A stretch of 41,456 bases of DNA from Candidatus Poribacteria bacterium (GTDB lineage Bacteria > Poribacteria > WGA-4E > UBA9662): assembly GCA_012963885.1 (NCBI GenBank), contig DTUY01000392.1:1-41456 (forward strand). Direction: 5' to 3'. Position 1 is the stretch's first letter. Every line of letters starts with the position of its first letter. Shown here one piece after another: positions 34,430-41,456 of this stretch. Position numbers and translations under genes: made by a program. The notes beneath the pieces are model-generated. The model had not been told where the DNA came from. It was given only the letters and a program-made list of their open reading frames with translations, and did not search any database.

Positions 34430-35054
34430 ATGAAACATTCATTAACTTTGATTACCATCTTACTAACTGCAACTTTAACAGGATTCACCGGAACATTTCG
34501 GGATAGTTTTGATGACGGTAATGACAAAGGATGGGAGCGCTGGGGACAGGGGTTCATGGAAAGTTGTCGATGAACAGTATGCCATTACCAGTACCAGTGG
34601 GGTCACAGGTTCAATTTGGGGAGAGGCAAAATGGAGCAACTATACCGTTGAAGTCAAAGCACGTGTTATCAAGGCAGATTTTATTGGAATTGGCATTCGT
34701 CATCTGGATCCAAATAATTGTTACGGCTGAGCGCTTAATGTTGCAGATAGAGAAATCAGCTGGATGGTTCAACTTGCTGGTAATTGGAATTTTATCACAA
34801 ACGATGTTCTACCCGGAAATCCTTTGGAAGCACATCTATATAAAGTTGTTGTATCAGCAGAAAAATTTAAAGGATACTTTGACGGCAAATTGATTTGTGA
34901 ATGGCAAGATAAGCGTTTTAAAACTGGTCGCGTTTCAGTCGCCATCTGTTGTGACGGATCAAAATCGGTCTTCAATGATTTTGTTATTATAGGCAAGGGA
35001 GTGCCTAACGCAGGGTTCGCTGTCTCTTCCCAAGGTAAGCTAACAACTACCTGA
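34430..35054 (+). pseudogene. Secreted lectin/LamG-like (DUF1080-type) protein, interrupted
   Basis: A signal peptide (MKHSLTLITILLTATLTGFTG) leads to FRDSFDDGNDKGWERWG. A one-base frame change near 34550 is then needed to read GSWKVVDEQYAITST, WSNYTVEVKARVIKADFIGI and GIRHLDPNNCYG. An in-frame TGA at 34728-34730 follows, then ALNVADREISWMVQLAGNW and FDGKLICEWQD, FKTGRVSVAICCDGSKSVFN, DFVI. This is a complete beta-sandwich of the 3-keto-disaccharide hydrolase/LamG type, ~207 residues. The TGA does not fall on a Cys-like position and no hairpin follows, so it is read as a nonsense mutation. It lies between the broken symporter and the TctC gene. Confidence 0.7.
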
Positions 35055-35106
35055 GCAATGATAAAAGAAAACTAAGCAGAATATAGAATTGATTGTCAGG
35101 AATTTT

Positions 35107-36084
35107 ATGAAATATTGGGCTAATCGTCAGGTACTGACGGTAATAACCGTATTTTTATTGGTGTCACACTGTGTCACAGCTGAGACACAGATTCATAGAA
35201 TCCACTTCCTGATCCCTGGCGGTGCGGGCGGTGGCTGGGATGGAACCGCACGGGGGGTAGGAGAAGCACTGACTAAATCCAACTTAATTAAACGCGCTTC
35301 ATATCAGAATATGTCTGGAGGTGGTGGTGGCAGAGCGATCGCCCATCTGGTAAAAACAGCCAAACGTCAACAAGATACATTGATGGTGAATTCAACACCT
35401 ATTATTATTAGGTCTCTACAAAAAATATTTTCTCACTCCTTTCAGGATCTAACTCCGATAGCGGCTGTGGTAGCTGACTATGGAGTGTTTACAGTTGTCA
35501 ACAATTCAGAAATCCAGAATTGGCAACAGGCCGTTACTTTATTCCAGAACGATCCTTCTCAATTAACGGTTGGAGGTGGATCAGGACGAGGCAGTATGGA
35601 TCACCTAGTGGCAGCACTGGCATTCCAGGCAGCCAGAGGAGATCCTAAACAGGTACGCTATATTCCCTACGATGCTGGTGGAAAAGCTATGGCTGGGTTA
35701 TTGTCCGGAGAAACCAAGATTTTGTCCACCGGCTTGGGGGAAGCTTTAGCACAACACAGATCAGGACAAATTCGCATTCTGGCTATTACCGCCAGCGAAA
35801 GATCTCCCGCAGTCCCTAATGTGCCGACCTTCAAGGAACTTGGGTACGAAATTATTTTCATCAATTGGCGCGGTTTTTTTGGACCACCCGATCTATCTCA
35901 GGAAAAAGTCAAAACCTACACCAAAGTGCTGGAAAAAATGTTTCAAACCCCAGATTGGGAAACAGTCAGAATGCGCAACGGTTGGGAAAATCTATACATT
36001 TCGGGTAAAAAGTTCCATGCTTTTCTTATTCAGCAAGAAAGTACGATCAGTAGATTGATGAAAGAACTTGGATTCCTTGAGTAA
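35107..36084 (+). CDS. tctC: Tripartite tricarboxylate transporter substrate-binding protein (TctC family)
   Basis: Start taken at 35107, with CAGGAA 6 bases upstream. The 325-aa protein has a signal peptide (about 25 residues, ending CVTAE) and the family pattern HFLIPGGAGGGWDGTARGVGEAL, YQNMSGGGGGRAIAHL, VGGGSGRGSMDHLVAA, RYIPYDAGGKAMAGLLSG and the closing WRGFFGPP. TctC proteins bind carboxylates such as citrate or related organic acids in the periplasm and deliver them to TctAB. It is 15 bases upstream of tctB and clearly in one operon. The exact ligand is unknown, as this family is broad. Confidence 0.9.
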   Translation: MKYWANRQVLTVITVFLLVSHCVTAETQIHRIHFLIPGGAGGGWDGTARGVGEALTKSNLIKRASYQNMSGGGGGRAIAHLVKTAKRQQDTLMVNSTPIIIRSLQKIFSHSFQDLTPIAAVVADYGVFTVVNNSEIQNWQQAVTLFQNDPSQLTVGGGSGRGSMDHLVAALAFQAARGDPKQVRYIPYDAGGKAMAGLLSGETKILSTGLGEALAQHRSGQIRILAITASERSPAVPNVPTFKELGYEIIFINWRGFFGPPDLSQEKVKTYTKVLEKMFQTPDWETVRMRNGWENLYISGKKFHAFLIQQESTISRLMKELGFLE

Positions 36085-36099
36085 TCACAAAGGAAATCG

Positions 36100-36576
36100 A
36101 TGTCAAGAAACAGATTTGGTGCCTTGGTTATTCTTGGTTTTTCTATTGCTTATGGAATCATAGCGCTAAATCTTCCAGAAATCCCTGCTTTCAGCGATTC
36201 TGTCTCACCTTCCAGTCTTCCGATTTCTTTAAGTGCGACCGGCATCGTTATTTCAATACTGATCCTTCTACTTCCGGCAGAATCAGTTACGGCCACTCCA
36301 AAATTCACGCCAGAAGGTCTACTTCGTGTTGGTTTCCTATTGCTGTTGATGATTTCTTACGGACTGGCCATCAAAATTCTGGGATTCTTGGTTTCAACTA
36401 TTCTTTTTCTCGGTATCGGTTTTTGGATAATGGGCGAACGAAAACTAAAGGTTATTCTACTCACTGCTACGATCACGGCCTTTGCTTTCTGGTTGTCTCT
36501 CACCCAATTATTGAGAATTTATCTTGATTTGGGTTCTCTTGGCAAAATTGTATTTGGGTTGCTGAACTTAGACTGA
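36100..36576 (+). CDS. tctB: Tripartite tricarboxylate transporter small membrane subunit (TctB family)
   Basis: A 158-aa protein with four hydrophobic spans (about residues 5-25, 40-60, 75-105 and 115-145), including the early FSDSVSPSSLPISLSATGIVISILILL region typical of TctB, where the periplasmic loop precedes span two. It is encoded between tctC and tctA, and its stop overlaps the tctA start (TGATG), so translation is coupled. Sequence conservation in this family is low; the call depends strongly on the neighbours. Its ribosome site AAAGGAA lies 5 bases before the ATG. Confidence 0.85.
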   Translation: MSRNRFGALVILGFSIAYGIIALNLPEIPAFSDSVSPSSLPISLSATGIVISILILLLPAESVTATPKFTPEGLLRVGFLLLLMISYGLAIKILGFLVSTILFLGIGFWIMGERKLKVILLTATITAFAFWLSLTQLLRIYLDLGSLGKIVFGLLNLD

Positions 36577-38087
36577 TGTTAGAAGGGATTTTAACCGGAT
36601 TCTCAACAGCATTTTCGTTGACAAACATCTGCATGGTGTTCATCGGTGTCCTATCTGGCACTTTGATTGGCATGCTGCCAGGACTCGGACCGGTCTCAGC
36701 GATTGCACTAATGATTCCGATTACGTACGGTTTTGATTCTGCTTCGGGAATGATTCTAATGGCTGGGGTTTACTATGGTGCGGTATTTGGTGGGTCCACT
36801 TCATCCATTCTCATCAACGCGCCTGGCGTGGCAGGGACTGTTGCTACCGCCTTTGACGGGTATCCGCTGGCAAAACAGGGTAAAGCAGGCAAAGCGCTAG
36901 CGATTGCGGCTTACTCCTCATTTGCCGGTGGAACAATCGGTGCGATTTTCCTCCTTCTGGGTGCCCCGGTACTAGCAAGATTTTCAATAGGTTTCCAATC
37001 CGCTGATTATTTCGTGCTTATGCTGATGGGATTGGTAGCCGTCTCCGCTTTTACCCCAAAAGGTCAGTTTTTAAAAGCCATATCAATGACGATTATAGGG
37101 CTAATGTTATCAACTGTTGGCATGGATAACATTACCGGTATTCAGCGTTTTACCTTTGGTCAACTTGATCTGTTTGACGGCATTAGTTTTCTTCTCTTAG
37201 CAATGGCTACCTTCGCTCTGTCTGAAGCTCTGATAATGGCGCTTAGCAGCCGAAACGGAAACCACCAAGTCCACCTGACATCAGATCTACATGATCTGAA
37301 AGTTTCAAAGGAAGAATTGAGGGAGATCGCACCAACGATCGGCCGATCATCGGTGCTGGGGTTCCTGATCGGCGTTTTACCGGGTGCCGGAGCCACTATA
37401 GCCTCCTTTCTAGCATATGGGATGGAACAAGCCCTCAGCTCCGGAAAAGCGAAAGTGAAATTCGGAGATGGGAATTTAAAAGGCTTAGCAGCTCCTGAAA
37501 CAGCAAACAATGCTGCCTCAACCGGCTCATTTGTACCGCTCCTCACGCTGGGAATACCTGGTTCAGGGACAACTGCCGTGATGTTAGGTGCATTAATTTC
37601 CTATGGTGTCCAACCCGGTCCTCAACTTTACACGGAAAAACCAGAAGTATTTTGGGCAGTTATCATATCCATGTACCTGGGGAACATCGTCTTACTGATC
37701 TTGAACCTTCCATTAATTCCCTATATTGCACGATTGATCTCCTTGCCCCAAAGATTCTTAATTCCATTTATACTCTTCTTTTCCCTAATTGGTGTTTACT
37801 TGGTTTCGTTTAACACCTTTGACATCTATATGATGGTTGGATTTGCTACAGTTGCCATTTTTCTTCGATTTCTAGAGTTTCCCATGGCACCGATGCTTCT
37901 AGGTTTTGTACTTGGTAGTTTGCTAGAAGATAATCTTCGGCGAGCGTTGCTAATCAGCAATGGCGAACTATCCTTTTTATGGGAACGCCCGATAACCATA
38001 ACCATTCTTATAATCACAATTGTGATTCTCACTTTTCCTCTCTATCGATCTATCAGAAGTAAGCTTCGAGTAGAAAATAGCTTGTAA
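36576..38087 (+). CDS. tctA: Tripartite tricarboxylate transporter large membrane subunit (TctA family)
   Basis: A 503-aa permease with about 11-12 spans. TctA signatures are present: GTLIGMLPGLGPVSAIALMIPITYG (about 29-53), GVYYGAVFGGSTSSILINAPG (about 65-85), the mirrored LGFLIGVLPGAGATIASFLAYG (about 260-281) and ETANNAASTGSFVPLLTLGIPGSGTTAVM, where substrate and Na+/H+ are thought to bind. Length is normal. It moves the ligand delivered by TctC into the cytoplasm, driven by an ion gradient. It completes an intact transporter directly after two broken genes. Confidence 0.93.
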   Translation: MLEGILTGFSTAFSLTNICMVFIGVLSGTLIGMLPGLGPVSAIALMIPITYGFDSASGMILMAGVYYGAVFGGSTSSILINAPGVAGTVATAFDGYPLAKQGKAGKALAIAAYSSFAGGTIGAIFLLLGAPVLARFSIGFQSADYFVLMLMGLVAVSAFTPKGQFLKAISMTIIGLMLSTVGMDNITGIQRFTFGQLDLFDGISFLLLAMATFALSEALIMALSSRNGNHQVHLTSDLHDLKVSKEELREIAPTIGRSSVLGFLIGVLPGAGATIASFLAYGMEQALSSGKAKVKFGDGNLKGLAAPETANNAASTGSFVPLLTLGIPGSGTTAVMLGALISYGVQPGPQLYTEKPEVFWAVIISMYLGNIVLLILNLPLIPYIARLISLPQRFLIPFILFFSLIGVYLVSFNTFDIYMMVGFATVAIFLRFLEFPMAPMLLGFVLGSLLEDNLRRALLISNGELSFLWERPITITILIITIVILTFPLYRSIRSKLRVENSL

Positions 38088-38109
38088 CCCTTTCAATTAT
38101 CGATCTTCT

Positions 38110-38141
38110 TGATCAAAAAAATTATGTTTACCTTTTGATCA
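38110..38141. promoter_or_regulatory. Inverted repeat between tctA and the MFS gene
   Basis: TGATCAAAA (38110-38118) and TTTTGATCA (38133-38141) are exact inverse copies with a 14-base spacer, 22 bases after the tctA stop and about 60 before the MFS start. It could be an A+T-rich terminator for the transporter operon or an operator for the MFS gene. Confidence 0.4.
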
Positions 38142-38202
38142 CTTGCTGAATTCTTCTTGTCTATGCTAGGATTGGACTAAACTTGCAGTTCAGGGAATCT
38201 GT

Positions 38203-39441
38203 GTGAATAAAAATAACAGTTTCGTTTATTTTCGTCTTTCGTTGATGATGTTTCTGCAATTTGCCATATGGGGAGCATGGGCAGTTTTAATTGCTGGACA
38301 CATGCAAAATCTCAGGTTTACGGGCAAAGAAATTAGTTACGTCTTCGGTACCACTGCTATTGGCGCTATGATATCCCCTTTGATAGCCGGTTGGATTGCT
38401 GACCGCTTCATGTCAGCTCAGATTTTTACGGCATTCTCACATTTTGTTGGAGGAATCCTGTTAATTGTCGCTTGGAAACAGACCTCATTTCCTGCCATGT
38501 TTCTAGCAATTTGTGTCTATGCGGTTCTCTACATGCCAACTATCGCATTGACTAATGCTATTTCCTTTCACCATATGGGCGATTCAGAAAAATTCGGCAA
38601 TATTCGTGTTTGGGGAGCACTTGGATGGATAGTAATCAATTGGATAATGAGTCTATACCTACGATTTTGGGAAGTGCGTGTCCCAGAAGAATCACATGTT
38701 GGTGATTGTTTACTAGCCGCCGCGGCAGTTTCCATTTTGATGGGATTGTACTGTTTGTCTTTACCAAACACGCCGCCTGCCAAAGAAGCCCAAAACCCAT
38801 ATGCTTTTCTTGATGCCATCTCCCTAACTAAAAATCGCAACTTCGCTGTATTGTTAATTATCTCATTTGTTGTTGCTATCGAACTCCCATTCTACTATAA
38901 CCTGACATTCTTATTCTTAACTGAGCAGCAACATGGAATCGGTTTAGCAGCAAGTACAGCAAATTGGGCAATGAGTTTGGGACAAATCGCAGAAGTTTTA
39001 ATCATGATTCTTCTATTACCAAGTATCCGAAAACTTGGCATGCGGACAACAATCTTTCTTGGTATTCTGGCTTGGCCGGTGCGTTACGCTATCTTTGCTA
39101 TAGGACAACCAGCATGGTTAGTCATCGCCTCCCAGTCATTGCATGGTTTGTGTTATGCCTTCTTCTTTGTTGGGGGGATGATTGCCGTCGAAAGACTTAG
39201 CCCAGTTGACATCAGATCAAGCGCGCAAAGCTTGCTCGTCTTTGCAACGAACGGGATTGGTATGTTTGTCGGACATCTTGTCAGCGGACGTGTGCACGAA
39301 TTTTTCAAATTAGAAAATGGTGGTCACGCTTGGGCTAAGATTTTTCTGGTTCCTATCGCGGTTACCATTGTTGCCAGCATCGCCTTCATCCTGATGTTCA
39401 GCGAAAAAAGGTACCAAGAAGATTCCGCTGCTATTCAGTAA
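38203..39441 (+). CDS. MFS permease of the nucleoside:H+ symporter (NupG/XapB-like) family
   Basis: A 412-aa, 12-span transporter. The start is GTG at 38203 with CAGGGA upstream. The N-terminus (LMMFLQFAIWGAWAVLIAGHM, FGTTAIGAMISPLIAGWIADRF) and the A-like loop EKFGNIRVWGALGWIVINW are typical of Nuc_H_symport proteins. The middle loop (SLPNTPPAKEAQN) and ending (LAWPVRYAIFAIGQ, LHGLCYAFFFVGG) agree. Enterobacterial members take up nucleosides; relatives in Planctomycetes and similar groups often sit with Gfo/Idh and ThuA genes and may carry sugars or polyols. The next gene, a ThuA-Gfo/Idh fusion 67 bases downstream, supports such a role. Confidence 0.87.
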   Translation: MNKNNSFVYFRLSLMMFLQFAIWGAWAVLIAGHMQNLRFTGKEISYVFGTTAIGAMISPLIAGWIADRFMSAQIFTAFSHFVGGILLIVAWKQTSFPAMFLAICVYAVLYMPTIALTNAISFHHMGDSEKFGNIRVWGALGWIVINWIMSLYLRFWEVRVPEESHVGDCLLAAAAVSILMGLYCLSLPNTPPAKEAQNPYAFLDAISLTKNRNFAVLLIISFVVAIELPFYYNLTFLFLTEQQHGIGLAASTANWAMSLGQIAEVLIMILLLPSIRKLGMRTTIFLGILAWPVRYAIFAIGQPAWLVIASQSLHGLCYAFFFVGGMIAVERLSPVDIRSSAQSLLVFATNGIGMFVGHLVSGRVHEFFKLENGGHAWAKIFLVPIAVTIVASIAFILMFSEKRYQEDSAAIQ

Positions 39442-39508
39442 ACAGTCGGTTCCACAACATAGGCGATCGTAATAGGACCCTAGCACTAATAAAACACAGG
39501 CAGAAAAA

Positions 39509-41173
39509 ATGAAAAAAGTATTACTGGTTATCAACCATCAACAGAGTCCCTATGGGGATTTCTCCAACATGTTTACCCACATCATTCAAGCCTCGAAGCA
39601 ATTCGAGTTAGACATTAGTGAAGATCGAAACAGTTTCACCAAACTAGATTCGTTCGATGCAGTTGCACTTTATATTGCTGGTGGGACACTGACACCTGAG
39701 CAGGAAGAAGGCATTGCTTCTTTTGTTGATAATGGTGGGGGACTACTCGCTGTACACGGTTCCAACGCAGGGTTAGGCCAGTATGAAACCTATATTAACC
39801 TAATTGGTTCCGAATTTATCCAACACGATCCTCTGGCACCATTTGAGGTAAACGTGGTAGATGATGTTGACGATATTCTTCCCCGATTAAATAAAAGTTT
39901 TCAGGTCACTGATGAATGCTATGAAATGGAGATCCGAACAGATGCGTCACTGAGATATTTTCAGTACGGTAACTGGCGGATGGAACGCTACCCACTTGGA
40001 TACACCTATAACTACGGATCAGGTAAGGTCTACTACAATGCACTCGGTCACGATCAACGAACTTTCAAGCATCCGGATTTTCAAGATCAGCTGATAAAAG
40101 GGCTTCGGTACGTCACCAACCTGAAAGATAGTTCATCAGCCATTCGAATTGGTTTGGTCGGATACGGACCTCAGTTTGGAATGGGGAAACATCATTCAGA
40201 TAGAATTGCGCAAACACATGGATTTGAGTTAACTGCTATCTGTGATAGAGACGAGAATCGGCTTCAAGCGGCAAAATCGGAACAAGGTAATCACATCGCT
40301 GTCTTCACCGATGTAAAGGAAATGGCAGAAAGCGGTCTAATCGACATGGGAATAGTGATTGTTCCACATGCTTATCATGCACCGGTTGCTAAAGTGTTGT
40401 TAGAAGCAGGCTTACATACAATCACCGAAAAGCCATTTGTTGTTCACGTTTCGGAAGCAGATGAACTCATAGCCATTGCCAAAGAGAAGCAGGTTATGCT
40501 ATCTACCTACCACAATCGGCATTGGGATCCAGATATCTTAACGGCTCGTGATGCATTGGAGTCGGGTTTAATTGGTGATGTCTTCTCGATCGAATGCAAC
40601 ATGGTCGGATATGGGGCTCCTGGGCAGCAGTGGCGTGCACACAAAGAGATCTCGGGTGGGATGTTATACGATATGGGAGCCCACCAATTTGAGAAAATCC
40701 TACAGCTCGTACCACAGTACGATAAAGGTGATAATCGAGTTAATAAACGAGCTACACTCTACGGTAACTTTATGAAACGCAAATGGCAAGCAAACACTAA
40801 TGAAGATTATTGTCGAGCTTATGTTCGATTTGACAGTGGTTTGGAAGCTCAACTGGTTCAATCAAATCTATGTACTGTCAATAAACCCCTCTGGACAATC
40901 CTCGGAACTCAGGGTTCGATTACGGTAGAAAATTTTGACGGAAAAACATCTGTGATATCGGTTCTAGAAGATGGTCGTCAGATGACGCTAGACTACCCGA
41001 GAGTATCAAGCGGTGGTTGGCAAACCTATTATAAAAATGTGGCTGATCACCTTCTTTCAGAACTGCCGCTAATCATTACACCTGAATGGGCTAAAGGGAC
41101 AATTCAATGCATCGAAGGTTGTGAAACTGCGGCTCGCGAAAACCGGTTGGTGGAGATCGAATTTGATTTCTAA
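39509..41173 (+). CDS. Fusion of ThuA-like and Gfo/Idh/MocA oxidoreductase domains
   Basis: A 554-aa protein. Residues 1-205 are a ThuA-like (trehalose utilization, class-I glutamine amidotransferase-like) domain, with YIAGGTLTPEQEEGIASFV, NGGGLLAVHGSN (76-87) and YYNALGHDQRTF (175-186). Residues ~211-554 are a complete Gfo/Idh/MocA oxidoreductase: IRIGLVGYGPQFGMG for NAD binding, TITEKPFVVHV (EKP 307-309) and GGMLYDMGAHQFEKIL in the substrate site. ThuA and Gfo/Idh genes are often neighbours in sugar and polyol catabolism; fusion implies consecutive or coupled steps, perhaps on 3-keto sugars. The substrate is unknown. It probably shares a transcript with the MFS permease. Confidence 0.9.
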   Translation: MKKVLLVINHQQSPYGDFSNMFTHIIQASKQFELDISEDRNSFTKLDSFDAVALYIAGGTLTPEQEEGIASFVDNGGGLLAVHGSNAGLGQYETYINLIGSEFIQHDPLAPFEVNVVDDVDDILPRLNKSFQVTDECYEMEIRTDASLRYFQYGNWRMERYPLGYTYNYGSGKVYYNALGHDQRTFKHPDFQDQLIKGLRYVTNLKDSSSAIRIGLVGYGPQFGMGKHHSDRIAQTHGFELTAICDRDENRLQAAKSEQGNHIAVFTDVKEMAESGLIDMGIVIVPHAYHAPVAKVLLEAGLHTITEKPFVVHVSEADELIAIAKEKQVMLSTYHNRHWDPDILTARDALESGLIGDVFSIECNMVGYGAPGQQWRAHKEISGGMLYDMGAHQFEKILQLVPQYDKGDNRVNKRATLYGNFMKRKWQANTNEDYCRAYVRFDSGLEAQLVQSNLCTVNKPLWTILGTQGSITVENFDGKTSVISVLEDGRQMTLDYPRVSSGGWQTYYKNVADHLLSELPLIITPEWAKGTIQCIEGCETAARENRLVEIEFDF

Positions 41174-41456
41174 ATTGCTGTAGGATAGGAGAATCCAATG
41201 GCTAGGCCGAGCTGACCTTTAGTCAAAGGAATGTAAGCGAAAATACATCCGCTGGGTATCCAGCTACTACAAAATTGAAACTGATGTCTCCCAGAACATC
41301 CAATCCACTTTCTTTCTATTAGACACACCCATCGGCCGGCTATTTCTGTCCCATGTGCCAATATTCCAACATATCTCATCCAAGTAAATACTTGAACATG
41401 GTTTTGACCGCCGGAGTGTTAAAAGATGCCTTGGTAACAGAAACTGGAGAGATCAA
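41174..41456. other. Right-edge non-coding sequence
   Basis: No gene with a recognisable product. One minus-strand frame (41170-41379) includes IPLTKGQL, faintly like the N-terminus of HNH/AP2-type proteins, but the rest does not fit. Confidence 0.4.

Noticed and set aside
34728..34730. In-frame TGA in the lectin-like gene as a second selenocysteine
   Set aside because: The position is not a conserved Cys, no hairpin follows, and the gene also has a frameshift.
41170..41379. Possible HNH/AP2 protein start (IPLTKGQL) on the minus strand
   Set aside because: Only a few residues match and the rest of the frame does not fit the family.
1..41456. Alternative genetic code with TGA read as Trp or Gly
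   Set aside because: PhyH-2, tctB and other intact genes end in TGA at the expected length, and Trp is encoded by TGG throughout.

Overview
The window reads as a stretch of chromosome from an uncultivated marine or sponge-associated bacterium. Three phytanoyl-CoA dioxygenase (PhyH) genes, Gfo/Idh/MocA oxidoreductases, an M81 metallopeptidase, a DUF6785-type membrane protein, an RraA-like protein and a formylglycine-enzyme fragment make a gene mix that I associate with candidate phylum Poribacteria and, less closely, Planctomycetes. That assignment is inference; there is no rRNA or tRNA here. Several genes end in TGA, so the standard bacterial code applies. The density of broken genes is striking. 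Some single-base breaks could be assembly errors, but several loci carry multiple independent lesions and look truly decayed.

Layout. 1-7250: accessory region with a partial Planctomycete-like protein, a thioredoxin-like remnant, PhyH-1, a four-EF-hand protein, an FGE fragment welded to a sialidase fragment, an unknown 284-aa protein and PhyH-2. 7252-17660 (minus strand): the most coherent block. Behind a good sigma-70-type promoter lie an unknown Cys-rich protein, a UroD/MtaA-like methyltransferase, a corrinoid protein, a RACo-type reductive activator, MetF fused to a MetV-like zinc domain, a pterin-dependent methyltransferase and a homocysteine methyltransferase, followed by a DUF6785 membrane protein. 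Together these supply every module of a methionine synthase split into separate proteins, its reactivation, its methyl-folate supply, and a likely entry point for methyl groups from an external donor. 17829-20523: 2-hydroxyacid dehydrogenase, VOC protein, TPR-methyltransferase. 20520-25620: a graveyard (chimeric Gfo/Idh remnant, IS1-like remnant, NAD-dependent epimerase pseudogene, another decayed ORF) around intact PhyH-3 and RraA genes. 25621-30695: Gfo/Idh, M81 peptidase, glycoside-hydrolase-like TIM barrel and a DUF3179 protein. 31436-41173 (plus strand): FIST sensor, broken Na+/solute symporter, broken lectin-like protein, tripartite tricarboxylate transporter (TctC-TctB-TctA), nucleoside-type MFS permease and a ThuA-Gfo/Idh fusion.

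Most notable points. (1) The DUF3179 gene is interrupted by one in-frame UGA exactly where the first Cys of its CPLC motif should be, giving a UxxC pattern, and a perfect 7-bp hairpin sits 13 nt downstream: a candidate selenoprotein of a family I do not know to contain one. (2) The split methyl-transfer operon includes an unrecognised protein with a duplicated FPCGxxH motif. (3) Two copies of a Gfo/Idh-TPR-methyltransferase junction show complementary loss.
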